This document shows positions 47,181-60,394 of a stretch of DNA of 64,000 nucleotides, one piece after another. The notes below the pieces were generated by a model that did not search any database, was not told the DNA's origin, and saw only the letters and a list, made by a program, of their open reading frames with translations. Each line of letters begins with the position of its first letter. The first letter of the stretch is position 1. Both the position numbers and the translations under genes were made by a program. The DNA lies in the NCBI RefSeq assembly GCF_050948215.1, contig NC_135149.1:10645001-10709000 (forward strand), in the 5' to 3' direction. Source of the DNA: Halictus rubicundus. Taxonomy: Eukaryota > Arthropoda > Insecta > Hymenoptera > Halictidae.

Positions 47181-49118
47181 GTCGTTTCCTATCTACTTCC
47201 CTGTGTTCGCCTCGAATCAATTCACTATTCCACTCTCCGCGCGGTTCAAGACTATATACGCAAAAATCGGCAACAGCTTTTGTTACGACGCGAATGTATA
47301 TCCGTTTTCCTCACATCTGTTTTTTTCTTTTAAATAAAAGTTCAGTTAACCGTGGCTATCTTTTTGTTTCCCTTCTGAGGGGTATATCTCGACGGCTCGC
47401 TAAATGCCGCTGAGCACTGACACGACACAGCAACTTTTATCGCCGAAATTTATCAGAGGTTACACAGTATCTGGGAACGATGTATGGGTGAATATTCACC
47501 TAGAGGATGACAACATTCATCTTGGAAGGGTTAAAGCCGAAAAGTATCGGCTCAATCGAGGAAATAAATAACGCGAGCGCAACAAACTTCGTCGACGGTC
47601 GGATCACGCTTTTAATACCGATCGATCATAAATTCCCGGACAGCGAAGGGTTAGCAGCGTCCATCAATACGTTCGCGGGGCGTCGCGTCTCGTCGTTCTC
47701 CATTCGCGGGTTCCCATGGTGTCCAGTTTCGAAGCCGAACCTGAAGCGCCCGCGCGTCGGGACGCGACGCGTCTCGCTAATGCGCCCGAAAACGAGCAAA
47801 ACGTAGGAAACGAATCGGACACGGGCACGAATGGCTCCGCGGATCCCGCCTGAAAGTGACTTGTGATTTGTTGACCCAGCGGACAGGCCAAACATCGGCG
47901 TCATGATGGATCGCCGTGGAAAAGGGAGCCTTATCGGGAGCCATCCGAGGATCGATTCGAGCCGCGTGTAAGACTCGAAAACGTTTCAGCCCCTCTCGAA
48001 AACGTGTGCTGCGCCGTTGCGTTTCCACCGTATAAATGGAACAACCGCGAATTTCTGGCGTGCATTATTCATCGTGCAGCCGGCCAGTACATACGATTAA
48101 TTTTCGTTTCGTTCCGTTTCGAAAAACCGACCGCCGCTGCCTGATAATCAGCCGACGGGAAATGGAATGTGTTCCACGGACCCTCGACCTCTCGTCTTTT
48201 CCTCGTTTGTCAGCCGCGAACCGCCGAGTCCAATCGAATCCTCGTAACGAAACGACCATTTTGTTATCGCCAGATCGGGCTGTTAATGACGCGTTGTTAG
48301 CCGCCGCGGAATAACTTGCAAGAAGAATGATAATTGCGTCCAGAAGAGTGTCGATATTTATTTGGGACTCTACCACCCACAATTTAATTCGTGGGCAACA
48401 ACTATAAACTCACGTCTTTTCTATCGGGGCATGAGGTCTAGTAGGTTAAGTATGAGTAATTGGCACTCATGTAATTTTTCATATTATTTGCTAAACAATG
48501 CTCTCTGCCTGCAACACTACTTTGATAAATTTCAGATCTCTACCCTCTCGTTTAAGGGTAATATGGAGGTATCGAACGTCTTTATATATGGAATATGGAA
48601 TATTTCGGAAGCTAAACGAGACTGGTGCTGATAGGCAAAGTAAAAAGGGTGTAGCCGGATAAGGAGGTCGAAAATGCCCCCAAACCAAATTGAATTTGCA
48701 ATAGGCCATTCGATAGCTTATCCAAAGAACATACTTTGTGCAAATTTTCAACCCTATATGTCGATATGGGATAGTAGTAATGGGGTGAGAAAGAAAATCA
48801 GGTTTTTCTGTAATTTCTCTTATCCCCTTCAATTGCAAATTCTGAAAAAATCAGGCACATTTTAGCTATTAGAATACACGTATACGAATTTTTTCAGAAT
48901 TTTTATCTTCGACACCGAATTTTAAGAAATAAAAAAATTTTGAAATGCCGATTTCTTGTAGAAGTTATGAGATACAGTAAATCCATGTTTTATATCAGCA
49001 GCCTAGGTCTTATCATCGTTTAAGGTAGAAAGCCACTATTCTTTGATGCACTGCCGAACGTAGACAAGGACAGCGAAGCTCGAGAATTTATTTCTTTTTT
49101 ATTATTTTTTTTTATGGA

Positions 49119-49265
49119 ACTTTTATCAACATATTCGTGGCATTTTTCTGATTAAAATGATACCAAACACGATACAGCTCGGATCATATTTACTATTATT
49201 ACGAAATTATATCATATTTGGTATCATTTTCATTAAAAAAATGCCACGAATATGTTGGTGAAAGT
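49119..49265. repeat. Hairpin (fold-back) repeat with arms of about 56 bases
   Basis: The left arm 49119-49174 (ACTTTTATCAACATATTCGT... to ...ACCAAACACGATA) is the near-perfect inverse of the right arm 49210-49265, with a loop of about 35 bases. It is AT-rich, non-coding and related to 13058-13410. It may be the end or core of a fold-back MITE; no target duplication was identified. Confidence 0.75.
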
Positions 49266-49349
49266 ACCCTACCAAAATAATGAAAAATGAAGAAGTTTTC
49301 TTATTGGATTAGTGGTGGTCTCCTTGTCTCACACCGATATACTTGACCC

Positions 49350-49465
49350 GTGTTATGTTCACACACCTCGGCGACGGCTGCCCTCGTGCTTCTTGACCCC
49401 TCACGAGGTATACATCGAAGTGGTGGGGATAATTCCGCGACGGCTAACTTAGAAGCCTCGGCGAC
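49350..49465 (-). repeat. Dispersed repeat module, copy B
   Basis: This is the reverse-strand counterpart of the module at 12381-12498. Identity is roughly two-thirds to three-quarters by eye. It has no reading frame of note. It lies about 85 bases from the hairpin repeat at 49119-49265, reproducing the order seen at 12.4-13.4 kb but without the later MITE insertions. Confidence 0.7.
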
Positions 49466-51154
49466 GTATATCCCGGATTCACTGCACTAAGTTTATATTT
49501 TTACAGTTTTAGCATCTCGTTGTGGTCTTTAGCATAAATTTTTTCCAGATTTTTGAAAGCGGAGCGTTAAAAAAATCAAAAACCGCTATTTTTTACCTTT
49601 CCTTGCCCGTAATAACCTACCAAATCCTTTATTTTCTGTTTCACACTATTTTTCCGAAAACTGAGTGCACTTTGTGAGCAATATAAAAATTGTTTCCGTA
49701 TCCTCTGCGTAGACTATTAATCTCTTTTTTGTGTGAAATGAATGGACCGATGTCGATTGGAAAGCGTTCGCAAAAGCGGCCGCATCTCACCCAATAATTT
49801 TCGAATGTTGTACGCATCCCTTTTAACTGATATTCGACGCGTTCACCGGCTGTAAGCAGAGTTATGCGCGAACGACCCGGGGGAATTTGTTTTGGAATCG
49901 CCACATTATTCCGAGACCGAATAGAAAATCTTCCGGGCGCGCAATATTCGACGCGAATATCGTTCCGATTTCAATTCCGCAAATTGAAAATCACGAATAT
50001 CAATCGTTCGTACGATTGCAATTTCCTTTCCGGATAATACGGCGACAATAACGCGGAGCGTGCGTCCGTTCGTTGTTGCTCTTTTCTCTCCCGTTTTTTT
50101 CGGATACCGATTTTTACATTCCAAAGTTTACACCGTCATTTCCCGGGGACGGGATTTCGGGTTGACGGTGCGCTCCGGTTAAACCGGCTTTCGGTGCGAA
50201 TAATCGGACGAAAACTCGGAACTTTTGCGATAGATTTGCACGCGCGCGGGCGCGCACGCGCCTCGTCCGGCCGAAAAATTCGCGATACCGTTCAATTGTG
50301 TCCTGTACACACCGGTGAATATATTCTTCGCCGAGGGAAAAGGGACGGGAGCGAATTCCCTAGCGGTGCGATAAAAAAAAAGCGCACATAAAATCGGACA
50401 TCGCGCGGTTCCCGGTCTCGATTTAAAAGCGGCTGCGAATCATTTGTCACGTTCCCCGCGCGGAAAGATCCCGGCGAGTACGTGAAAAAATTACGGAATC
50501 AAATGCGGCTATGAATCCGAAAGCATTTCCACACGTTCTCTCAACAACAATCGAAATTCTCTCGGGCGGTCTCTCTGTTGTTGAACATTTAATTAAATCG
50601 CATTTAGTTATGGCATATAATAACGAGCATTCGACCATAAACGTCCAATGAATTTCTAACAAAATCGCGGCCGCTGCGTAGTTCCAATTCGTTTGTTGAC
50701 TCCGGTGCTATTTTTCTCCGACGTTAATTGCCGAATAATATGTCCGACCGTTAATTAAATTATGTTGCGTTCGGGGCTAAATGTTGCGTTCCCCGAATCA
50801 CCGCGGATTGAATTGTCGCTGGTTTCGGGACAGGTAGTCTCCGCTTTCGGCATTCTTCCATCCCTGTTCTCAGCCTCGCTCTTTCACCCCCTAGTTCGTT
50901 TCCTCCCTCTTTCCATTCTTCGCGCTGCATGCCCGTTCCTTCTTCGAGCATACCTCGCGCATTTAGTAAGCCGTGAAAGTAAAAGAGTTCCTTCTAAGCG
51001 CAAAGTGGTCTCTCATCTTTGAAATGCCTGGCTACTTTCCCTCTGTTTTATACGCGGCCATTCTCCTGCCCTTTTCTCCCTCCGACGGTCTTTTTCCCCT
51101 CGTCGTCTTGTTTCGCCTCGGATAGTTTTGTTTCGTCCTTGTCCGCCCTCTCTA

Positions 51155-51187
51155 CGTCGACGACGAAGACGACGACGTCGACGACGT
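51155..51187. repeat. (GAC/GTC)n trinucleotide repeat with inverted symmetry
   Basis: GACGAC and GTCGAC units form a run that is partly palindromic (ACGTCGAC repeated). Confidence 0.85.
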
Positions 51188-52857
51188 AACAGGAAAACGA
51201 ACATTTTGTTTAGAGAGCGCGAGCGCACTCGGTCGAGTGTAATCTTAATGAAAAAAGCCTCCTCCCAAGCTTTCGCGCCTTTCTTCCAACCGTCCCTTAC
51301 GTAATTAAAATTCCGACGACGCCCAGCCATCTTCGCCAACCCTCTTCGGACGATAAGAATTAGCTACCCCTCCCTACCGACTGCGTTATTGCACCGTCCC
51401 GGGAAACCTTTTCTTCTCCGTCTACCAGGCGAACGCGAGTTATTTCGCGCGGAAAGCGATCCGCGCGATTCTGCGTTTCGAGGATTCCTGGCTATTCCGG
51501 TGCCCTCCCCCCTGTGAAATTATTTTTTCCGATGCTCCGTTATTACCTCCAGTACCCTTTGATCATTCTCTCGACGCGTAACGAGATTGTCTTCTATCTT
51601 CAAAACATAAATACCGCCGAATTTTCTGCTCGTTTTTCGAGAAATTTCATTATTCGCGGAGCTGCAATTTTAATACAGAGCTCGCGGGAGATTTAATTCA
51701 ATTTTCTGAATTGTGGATTTACTATTTTATACGTGAAAGGTCTTTTAATTTTCGTAATTGGCACGTAGCCTAATTATCGCGGAAAATTGTTTGAAGCGGA
51801 ACAAGTCTGGGGAACAATTTAAGCATCGACCAAGTGGTTAATTACTAGCCGTCCAATTTTCTTCGGAGCTACACTAATTAGAACGTCTTTGTTCATTTTG
51901 TCTATACAGAATTTAAATTTCGTCCTGTAGAAAACGGATATAATTTTCGTATCCAGTAGATTCTGTTTGAAATCTTCACCACGAATCTCTCTATTAGATG
52001 AGATCTTGTATCGTGCATAGTTTCCTACAGACAAAAGGATGATGTATACTTTTATACGTCTAGATTAAAAGAAATCAACAATCTAGCGAAATCTTCGTCT
52101 GAAATCTTTGTCAAGGCACGATGCTTTAGAGTCAGGGGTTAACAGCTTCGCCCTAAACGGCCTAGATAAAGGCAGAATGCCCATTTAGTTCCGCAGCAGA
52201 ATTTCGATCGTCCCGGATGAGATCCGCAAATGTTCGCTAAATTTCCAGAGGATGAATCGGGCGATTTGGGAATCGTTGGGCGGGCGCAATAAATATTCGT
52301 GGGGCATTGTCGGTGTTAGAATTTAATCTCGCGAAGAATTCGAACTGTACGTGGGCCACTGCAGACACATTTTCCATCATGGGGCGCACAATTTCCGTGA
52401 AAGGTGGCTCGTTCGGGGAACAAGTTAGTCGCGTGAGCTCCGAGGAGCCGGCGACGTGTCACAGCCAGGAGAGGAGATAAACTCTCGGCTGGTCGGAAAA
52501 AGCTGTAAAGCGCTGCTCCGTGGGAACTGTTTGACGCTCGCGACCGTCGGCAGATGAGATTTCAGGCTTTGAGACTAAGATTTCGACTATCTTCTCCCTT
52601 TTGCAAGTCACTCCCCCTCCCCCCGACCACTGGAACGAATTCGTCCATCTCCTTTTACGAAAAGGGACCCGTCGTTCGCAGGGCAGCTCGCTTCCAATCC
52701 TGCGCTATACACAGTCTTTCGAATTTGAGAATTTTCTCGTTTGCTCGAGAAAGCAAAACTCTTCTCATCGAGCAAAACGTTACGGGGAAAAAATGTCTCG
52801 ACTAGACCCCGGGTTCGACGGACGAGTTCGAAGTGCGAATCGTCCTCCGCGAAGCTT

Positions 52858-52864
<7 letters not shown>

Positions 52865-52888
<24 letters not shown>
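52865..52888. repeat. (GA)n microsatellite
   Basis: Twelve uninterrupted GA units. Confidence 0.93.
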
Positions 52889-54818
52889 TGGGGGATGGAG
52901 GCGAGAGGATGAGTCTCGAAATAAAAGTCTGCTCGTTGGACTAGCTTTGAATCTCGAGGGCTTGGCGACGTCGATGGGTTTGAAAGCGGAGTAGATCTCC
53001 GCCGTTCACGATTTACTACTCGAAATTTTGTTGGATATTCACGCCTCTCCCGACACACTACCGTGACGTTTTCGATGAGCGAAAATTGCTGTATTGATCA
53101 TGTAACCGGCTGTCTCCTTTAAAATTGATGTACCTTCGCTCGAGGGTACAAATTGAGTAAATATTTTCACAGATGTTCAACCACCTAGTTGCTGCAGCAT
53201 TCGACACCTTCGAAATAAAGTGTATCCGGAGACCGTGCCATTAAATAAATAATGAAGGTTCTCTCGGCAAATTGCAGCTTTATTTTCGCGAAAGTGAATC
53301 ATGTCGACGGCCCTCGTTTTCACGGTGAAATTTTTTCTCGACTATTTGCCTGCAAAACGTTAATTAACGAAGCTTAAAGAAACAGGACGGTTAATTGGTA
53401 GTCTTTTCGTCCGGTTACGTTTCTTTCGCGCGAGTCAGGGCTGTTCCAGTTCCCGGTGCTGAAATTGTAGAATTCCGCTCGATAGTCGAAAATCGAGCGA
53501 GCGACCGAGTCCACGATCAGCAATCTATAAAACAAAGCCTTAGTCGATTGTCAGACCCAATGGATACGGCCGGGATCGAACGAAGGGTTGATGAAAAAAA
53601 GGACCATCAAACCGAATATGTTTCGAGCAAAAACCATTTTGCTTGTCCGGCCAGATAAATTACTTGCCTCGTTACTTTTCCTTGCCGGGCAGATTTTTTC
53701 GTTGCGAAATCCTTGACAAATGGGCTCGGATCGCTTTTACAGAGTTTCACAAATGTTACGGCCAAAAAATGTTGTGAATTCTACAACGTTGATGCTTTGG
53801 AATGAAGTGATTTTTGGAGCATGCAATTGATTGCCCAGAGGAAAGCAGTTAAGATAATTAGAATTGCAGTTCGCGTGACTATAGTTTATTCAATCCACTG
53901 CCACGAATTGGTATCGTAGGCATCGTTTGATGGTTTCGGCTGTCTGCCCATGGCCGACGGAATCTACTTCCAGACTACGCGATGGTAGACCTCGTTAGGA
54001 TGGATCAGTTGTGTATCACGCAGTCTGAATCGACCGCATCGTGTATCATGTCGCGTATTAATTTACCATCATTAACAATGGAGCCTGGCAGCGTTACGGA
54101 ATCCTTCGTGCCGTCCGTTTAATCAAAGGGGGATCAACTTCGGTGCTAACGAAAAGAACAAATCGAGTTGCGGGCGCGGAGAAAAATATACAGAGAAACA
54201 GTATAATTTCGTCGCGGATGCAATTTTAATTGCGCCCACGATTCGACCCGCATGGAAGACAACACTTGCCCGGTTTAATTAAGCTGCCTGCCATTTCCGC
54301 TTTGCCCGAGTTTCGACAGCGGATCGTACGAAAACGACGGTCTTTCGTCTACCCCCGTCGATTTCTTCGCGACTGTTAACGACGTACCGATTAATTAATA
54401 ATTCAATCCGTGCTCCGATATTCGTCGCCTGGGAAATTACGCGGGCACGCCGGACGAAAACGCTAGGACCGCTCGAATTCCATGGAAATACAAATTACAA
54501 TGTCTATGCAAAACGAGCGTTCGACTATCGGAGATGACGGGCCGATTGTTCGGTCGATCGAGGTTTCGGTTCATTAGCGAAACAAATTTCGCCGGCGTCC
54601 GAACAACGCGACCGCCTATCGTTTCACAATTTCCATCGGCGCGAATTTATTATTTCCATTCCCTTGTCCTGTTGTTCGACGAATTCTCCTGACGAGCCAT
54701 CCCGTAAATCATTTCGCGAGTCCCGCGAAGTGTCCAATTACGGCTCGCGTCAGGAATTTAATACCGAATTTTCAGTTTTATTCCTCGTCTGTATTGTTCG
54801 CCGTCCGAGAATGAACAA

Positions 54819-54845
54819 GAGAGAGAGGGAGAGGGAGAGGGAGAC
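54819..54845. repeat. GAGAGG purine tract
   Basis: GA units passing into GGGAGA units. Confidence 0.85.
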
Positions 54846-55554
54846 GTGACTTCGATCGCAAGGAATGGCCGTACAAGGAAAAATTCTGGACTCACCCAAT
54901 TAAATTCTGGAACGGTTGTGTATGTGTGTTGAAACGTCACTGCCATCTGGGCTTCATACCTCGGTCCCTGGAAGAGCGTCCTCTCGCCGTGGCATGTCGA
55001 TAAAAATCATCCGAAAGGTCATCTAATTGTTTTCTTCGGCGCCCCCCCTTCTCCCGTGACTAACGATGCCTATCGACCACTCGGCCTGTTATTTCCAACG
55101 AAGAAACATCTGGAATCAAGAAAAGGAAACAGAAGCAGAAGGGATCGTCGATTTTCTTCCAGGAATAGCATCGCGAGGAAGCTTTTCTTCCGCGGGCGAC
55201 ACGTCCCGGCGAATTTCCAAACAGAAAGTTCCGCCGCTTTTAATGGCCGGCGGAACGTAGCTCCATGAGAAGCGGTCGCAATTATAAAGTTTTTGAAAAC
55301 GGCAGGGAATGGAAGCTGGACAATTAAGACGGGAAAATTAGAATTAAAAATTTCAAGCCCCGGTACCGTGGCCGGCAGCTACGGGCTCGCAGGATTCTCG
55401 AATTTAGGCGGAAGAAAAATACCGACCAGCGACGAAGAGCTTTCTTGCAAAATCCTACCGGCGAAAAACTGCGAACTGATTTCATTGTGGGAAAATCGGA
55501 AATTTGACAGGAGCCTGCCAAAGTTCAGAGCGAACGTCCATTAATTACGCTGAA

Positions 55555-56320
55555 GTTAACCATTCCTGATTATTCATGTTCCACATCCGCCTTTAATTGT
55601 TGATTACTTGAGCCGTGCACAGGCCAAATCGATTAACTCCACTTTTTGAAATATTTTAAATTTAAGTGTCAAAGCACATGGTTCAGTCATAACTTTTTTA
55701 TTAACAACAAAAACATGAATTAAACAACAAAATCTTTTGGTCGCCGAATAATAAATAATTTATTTCAGAAGCCAATCTGATTTACTCCATACTGTAATGT
55801 AAATCGTAGCTGATAAATCAATAAGATATCATAATATATTGTTATTTTTCAGTTATTTTTCATTTTTCCGAAAAATATTTTAGCGAATGTGACACAATGA
55901 ACTTTTTCTGCAATAAGAAATATAATTTGAAGACCGACTTTGATTACTTTTTTCTCACTCGTCAAATCGATTAACTCCCTTAGTCACCCAAAAGTAGTGA
56001 TATTAATAACAATCACACCAAGGCTATTCTATCTTATTCATTCTACATGTCTTGAAAGCTATATCTGTATTTATGCATTATACAATGTTCATTTCAATTT
56101 TTATTTAGAAAGGTATTTTGAAAAACAATGTATATTATTTCACGACATTTCTCCACTTCCTGTTTTAGAGGGTTAATCGATTTGGCGAGTGAGCGGCTCA
56201 TTTGTTGATGCTAATCATTCCGTATTATCTATGTTCCACGTCCGTCATTAATTGTTGATTATTTCTTGATGGTAACCGTTCCATATTATTTATGTTTCAC
56301 GTCTTCAATCGTTGATCATT
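55555..56320. repeat. Three-unit tandem repeat (about 60 bp) split by the TIR element
   Basis: Unit 1 (55555-55609) contains ATTATTCATGTTCCACATCC then AATTGTTGATTA. Unit 2 (about 56205-56264) contains ATTATCTATGTTCCACGTCC then AATTGTTGATTA. Unit 3 (about 56265-56320) contains ATTATTTATGTTTCACGTC then CGTTGATCATT. The TIR element 55610-56199 sits between units 1 and 2. Confidence 0.7.
55610..56199. mobile_element. TIR element (about 590 bp) inserted in a tandem repeat
   Basis: The left end GAGCCGTGCACAGGCCAAAT then CGATTAACTCC is mirrored by the right end, read inward GAGCCGCTCACTCGCCAAAT then CGATTAACCC. A third internal copy of CAAATCGATTAACTCC lies at about 55965-55980. The interior is very AT-rich without a transposase. 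The flanks are units of one tandem repeat. The target duplication is unclear: ACTT on the left against ATTT on the right. Confidence 0.7.
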
Positions 56321-58129
56321 TTTTGTATGAAAAGCAATTTTCTGCTCAATGCTCACATTTGTTAAATTATGTTTGTAGCTTTCACAGCGATCCTAACACA
56401 ATAGCACAATGCAAAAAATATTAACCGGTATCTACCTTCTCCTATATCAAAAGACAGAAGCATAGTCTTTATGACAGTTCCGAAAAACTAGCCTAAAAGA
56501 CAATTCCGGGTCAATAGAAGACCGTCCCTATTCACCCTCGGCTCCCGAAAACCATACAGCAGACAGTACTATTTCATGACACATAAGCGGACCTTTCCGA
56601 TTCCTGCGCGCGCGGCTTAAGCCATTCTGGCGAATTAAAACGCTAATAACCAAGCGGCGTGATATTTATTGGACAGCTTCCGCGGGGGTTAGAGTCGAAT
56701 CCGTAGCGCGTTCCAACGCCGTTCCGTCGTCTCTTTTTCGGTTTTCTGGTCGCGCCTTTTTGCCGCAGAACCGTCGAAACTTTTCCAGGTTCGGAGCCGA
56801 GTCCGGCATCGCCGCCATTGTTTCCCAAACAGAGGTTGTTACCACTTTTATGAGGGAGATTTGGAGCTTACCGAGGGCCAGATAAGTTCCGTGTGCTTGT
56901 CGCTTAATCGGGTTCGGGTCCAGGTCCTCTGTTTCCGCGCCTTCAGCCCTTCGAAGCAGTCGCGGCAGCTTCCAACCCCCGGGGCTCCTTCTCTCCGTTC
57001 GGAATCAAGTGATTTCAAGGATCAACCGAAACGAGCTGCCCCCGCTTCCGGGGCCGGACTGTTTACGAGACCGGGATTCCGTTTCCATTCCGCGCGACGG
57101 GAATATGGAAGTCTGTTGAAACATAGCGATGGAAATGAACGCCGGATAATGCTATCAAACGGTGACCGCCGTCGGTGCGGTTCAAGGGAACAGGGAGCTT
57201 CGGAACTCGATTAATTCACCTCCCTGCCACCGGGTTCCGGTTTTTCTCCCCCACCACGGATTATTATTCGCCGCGATTAAACTATTCGAATGCCCGGGCG
57301 AAAGTTGAAATTACGAAGTCGCTGGCGCGGAAAGTAATCCTGGTGCGTTCTCGCTGCCCCCCTCCCCTCCCCCCCCGGCACGGTTCAACGTGGTTGATCC
57401 TAAGCGACTTTAAATAATTCTTCTCGGCCCGGGGTCCGCTCTGCTCGCTCGCACGCCTCCGCCTTCTTCCACCCGATTCTACCCGCTTCGCGCTACCCGC
57501 TCTGGATTATTCAAAGTGGAAAGAAGCGGCGCGGATCGAGAGATACGCTCCTCGCGAGATATGGCCGCGCGCACCGTAAAAGGAATACGCGATCCTGCGA
57601 AACTCTGTATGACCGATGTTTCCGGTGTCTTTCCGTTCGTCCGGCACGGTCGTTCATTTTACGAGAGGCATCGAGAGCCGCTCTATACGTTTCGTCAAGC
57701 TGACCCCTGCGCATCCGCTTGCAAACACACCAGCGACGCGGCCTCGTTTGCCTTTATACCGCTCTCGCGTATTCCATTTCGCCCCGTGCACGGCGCGATT
57801 CTATTTAGAAACGCGAGCCCTCGAGTCTGTTACGATCACATTTTATTACGGAATAATAATGGAACGGTCCGGTGAAGTTGTGAGAATTGCAAGGGTGTTA
57901 CTGACGGGATCGGTCGATGGAAGATGCGTTGAGAACGCGAGGGTGGCGATGAAGGGTTGAAAAGTGGTGGGTGTGCAGGGTTACAGGATCTAAAGAAATG
58001 CTTGTGAGCCTGGAAATGTAACAATGTCTGCAGAGATTTGTTGGAACATGTGTAAAATTATCGTGGTAGTACACATTCGTATTATAAGCATGTCATCAGA
58101 ATGAACGATGGAATGAATTTATCATTCTA
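56321..58129. other. Presumed dpr intron, no feature found
   Basis: CpG-rich DNA with overlapping frames of up to 119 codons on both strands near 57.5-57.9 kb. None has a recognisable motif. Confidence 0.45.
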
Positions 58130-58255
58130 AAAGTTAATTAATTCATTAATTTATTTTTTTGTTAAATTAATTATTTCGTTAATTTTTTGTTAAATTAATT
58201 AATTAATTTATTTTTTAATCTACTGATTTATGAATTTATTTGTTTATTAATTTGT
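58130..58255. repeat. TTAATTAATTAT-rich low-complexity tract
   Basis: Repeated AATTAATT, TTATTTTTT and GTTAAATTAATT blocks with almost no G or C. No gene. TAATTA is a generic homeodomain core, but nothing here distinguishes binding from simple AT richness. Confidence 0.8.
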
Positions 58256-60113
58256 CTAGCATTGTATATTTTTTTCAGGATTACTGATTAGAAATAATTG
58301 ATTTCCATTTTGTATTGCCCTGAAAAAGTCACCCCTAAAATTTTCTCTCAACTCTTGCTGAAGAAAGAGACAGTTTATTCGTATCGGGTACCTGTTACTT
58401 GAGCTTGCCCCTTATTTCTTCAATAATTCATGCCGTTTAGAGGGGTTGAAAACATTTGTATCTGTATCGAGTATAACCCTTTGAATGGTTGAAAATAGAG
58501 GTTCGAAAGCAGAGTATTGAAAATAGTAGCTTGAAAATATCTTCGTCTGTATCGAGTACCTGTTGCTCGAGTCTGCTCCCTCTTTCGTCAAGAAACTAAT
58601 AATACTTTGAGAGGTGTGAGAACGGAGAACACAAACGAATGGCTCAGAAATGTTAGAAATTGATAAGTGGCAAGACTCACAGCTCAAAGTGTCAGAATGC
58701 TTATCCTCGGATTCACGAAAGAGAAAATGCATTCCCGGAAGATAATTAAGAAAGGTTGAACAGAGCAATAGTTGCAGAAGTTTCTACATTTTGACAGTTT
58801 TCATCCGGTCGAAACTTCGTCGGTCGTAATTACCAAAGACAGAAGTCGAAGAATTCCGTCCAAAGTTTAATCACTGAAATAATTACAATATTATTGGCCC
58901 ATTGCTCTCTAACAAGTCAATTAAACCGCGTTTCCTCGAACGATTCGCGTGGAACGCACCAGAGCCTGTAGACCATCAAAGTAGAGGCGCTCGAAGGGTT
59001 GTAAATTACAGGATAAACGGTACAGACAGAGCCTTGAAGGGGGCTCACCGCCTTCGGAGACACTCGGAGTCGTCTGCTCGTAACGCGTAGCGTCGATTCG
59101 ACGCGCGTAGCAACGACAATGAAAAACAAATAGCGGAAACGGGCGAAGCCGAGAGGCGGAAAGCGATAAATAGCGGAAAACACGGTGGCAGCGGAGGAAA
59201 AGGGGACGGCTGCAATTTATTCATTGACACTCGGAGCATTTTAGACAGTGGAACGGTATCGGCGCATTCTCGCTTCTCTCTCTCTCTCTCTCTACGTTTT
59301 TTTTTTCGGTCGAATATCGAATCGAACAGGAACGCGTCGCGGCTAAACTGGCCGGTGGTCCTGGGCGAGCGGGCTCGTTTCATTTAAGCGTATCAACCGG
59401 CGACTGCGGGCCGGTGTTCCGGCCCGGGGCTGAAAACGCGACTTCGCTATCGAACAGTTCTCATCCCCGATTAACTTTAACACCGGGACCGGATCCGAAC
59501 AGGCTTCCGGGCTCCTGGCTCGGGCGAATGCATAAAAATTTCATCGAACGGCATCGGTTAGCGCTCCGAGAGACTAACGCGCGCGTAATGAAAGCACTAC
59601 ACGTGCCGCGAGAAATAACGATCCTGCGCCCCCCGCCCTCCAAACGACCCCTGTCCCCCTTTTTCAGGATTTTTTCTTTCTCACGCACACGCCCCGAATG
59701 AAAATGAACTTCGACCGGCGCGAGCCTCTATCGACGCGACCCGAAATATTTCGGTAATTGATATTTCCAGTTCGGCCGGTCTCGTTTGTTTCTCACACCT
59801 TTCCGTATCCATCGGCAGTGGAAACAGGAGCTGTTTCTGTCTCAAACGCGGATAAACTTGCCAAACTGATCGGGACGGTAACAGTCTCTTTTCATCGGCG
59901 GGCGTATTGTTGCGAATTTTCTTTCATCAACTCGATGGTTAACTGTCATAGGAACTTCTCCGATTGCGGGCGGGATTTTATACGACGCCTGACTCGTTCG
60001 GTTCGCGACCAGCTGCTCGTTGTCCTTCCGACATTATTCTTATTTCCACAACAGAACGGATTATTTCGCTCGCTGGGCGCTCTTCGCGTTTCATCGAACG
60101 TGTGATCTCTATT
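58256..60113. other. Presumed dpr intron, no feature found
   Basis: Includes the CT tract at 59275. A loosely repeated phrase around GTATCGGGTACCTGTTACTTG (58382) and GTATCGAGTACCTGTTGCTC (58550) suggests a diverged direct repeat of about 170-bp spacing. Confidence 0.4.
59275..59306. repeat. (CT)n followed by T run
   Basis: Nine to ten CT units, then ACG and a run of T residues. Confidence 0.9.
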
Positions 60114-60117
60114 TTAA

Positions 60118-60180
60118 CACTTTGCTCTCTAAGGGGACGTCGTCTCCTTATTTATTAAGTAGGTTTAATTTAAAACAGTG
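60118..60180 (+). mobile_element. Candidate left end of a CCCTTTGC-type piggyBac-like element
   Basis: TTAA at 60114-60117 is followed by CACTTTGCTCTCTAAGGGGA, similar to the start of the 63404-63596 element (CCCTTCGCTCTCTACAGCCC). No partner end was assigned. Confidence 0.35.
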
Positions 60181-60294
60181 AAAACATTCGAAGAATTTAA
60201 AAATACTGTTACATTACTGTTAACGTATTTAACATCGTAAGAAAGAAAATTAATTTTTAATTCACTTCGGTTGGTCGGAATTCTGGTAGAACAT

Positions 60295-60376
60295 TTTTAT
60301 TTCGATGCATAAACATCCGCTGTCTAGTAATTATACGAAATTATGATTAGACTACGGATTTGTACGCAAAATAAGA
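60295..60376. repeat. Two GACTGCGGATTT-family ends back to back
   Basis: A right-type end GATGCATAAACATCCGCTGT, CTAG (60305-60328) is followed within 20 bases by a left-type end GATTAGACTACGGATTTGTA (about 60345). The arrangement is outward-facing, unlike the inward pairs elsewhere. The ends thus belong either to two adjacent elements or to one palindromic copy. Confidence 0.5.
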
Positions 60377-60394
60377 ATTATCTGCATTAACACT

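Larger units (their letters stand above)
44181..49118. other. Presumed dpr intron, no exon found
   Basis: The AT-richer segment 48.35-48.95 kb looks like degraded interspersed repeat by texture (GGTAGTCGAAAATGCCCCC-like low-constraint DNA, overlapping frames on both strands), but no termini were identified. Confidence 0.45.
49466..55554. other. Presumed dpr intron, no exon found
   Basis: Apart from the listed short repeats, the DNA alternates CpG-rich and TTAATTAA-rich segments. No Ig-domain motif (LxC, WxR, DSGxYxC) was recognised in any frame. Confidence 0.45.

Noticed and set aside
48362..48865. Frames at 48362-48631, 48491-48838 (reverse) and 48674-48865 as possible transposase remnants
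   Set aside because: No DDE-type, helix-turn-helix or reverse-transcriptase motif is visible, and no terminal repeats bracket the region.
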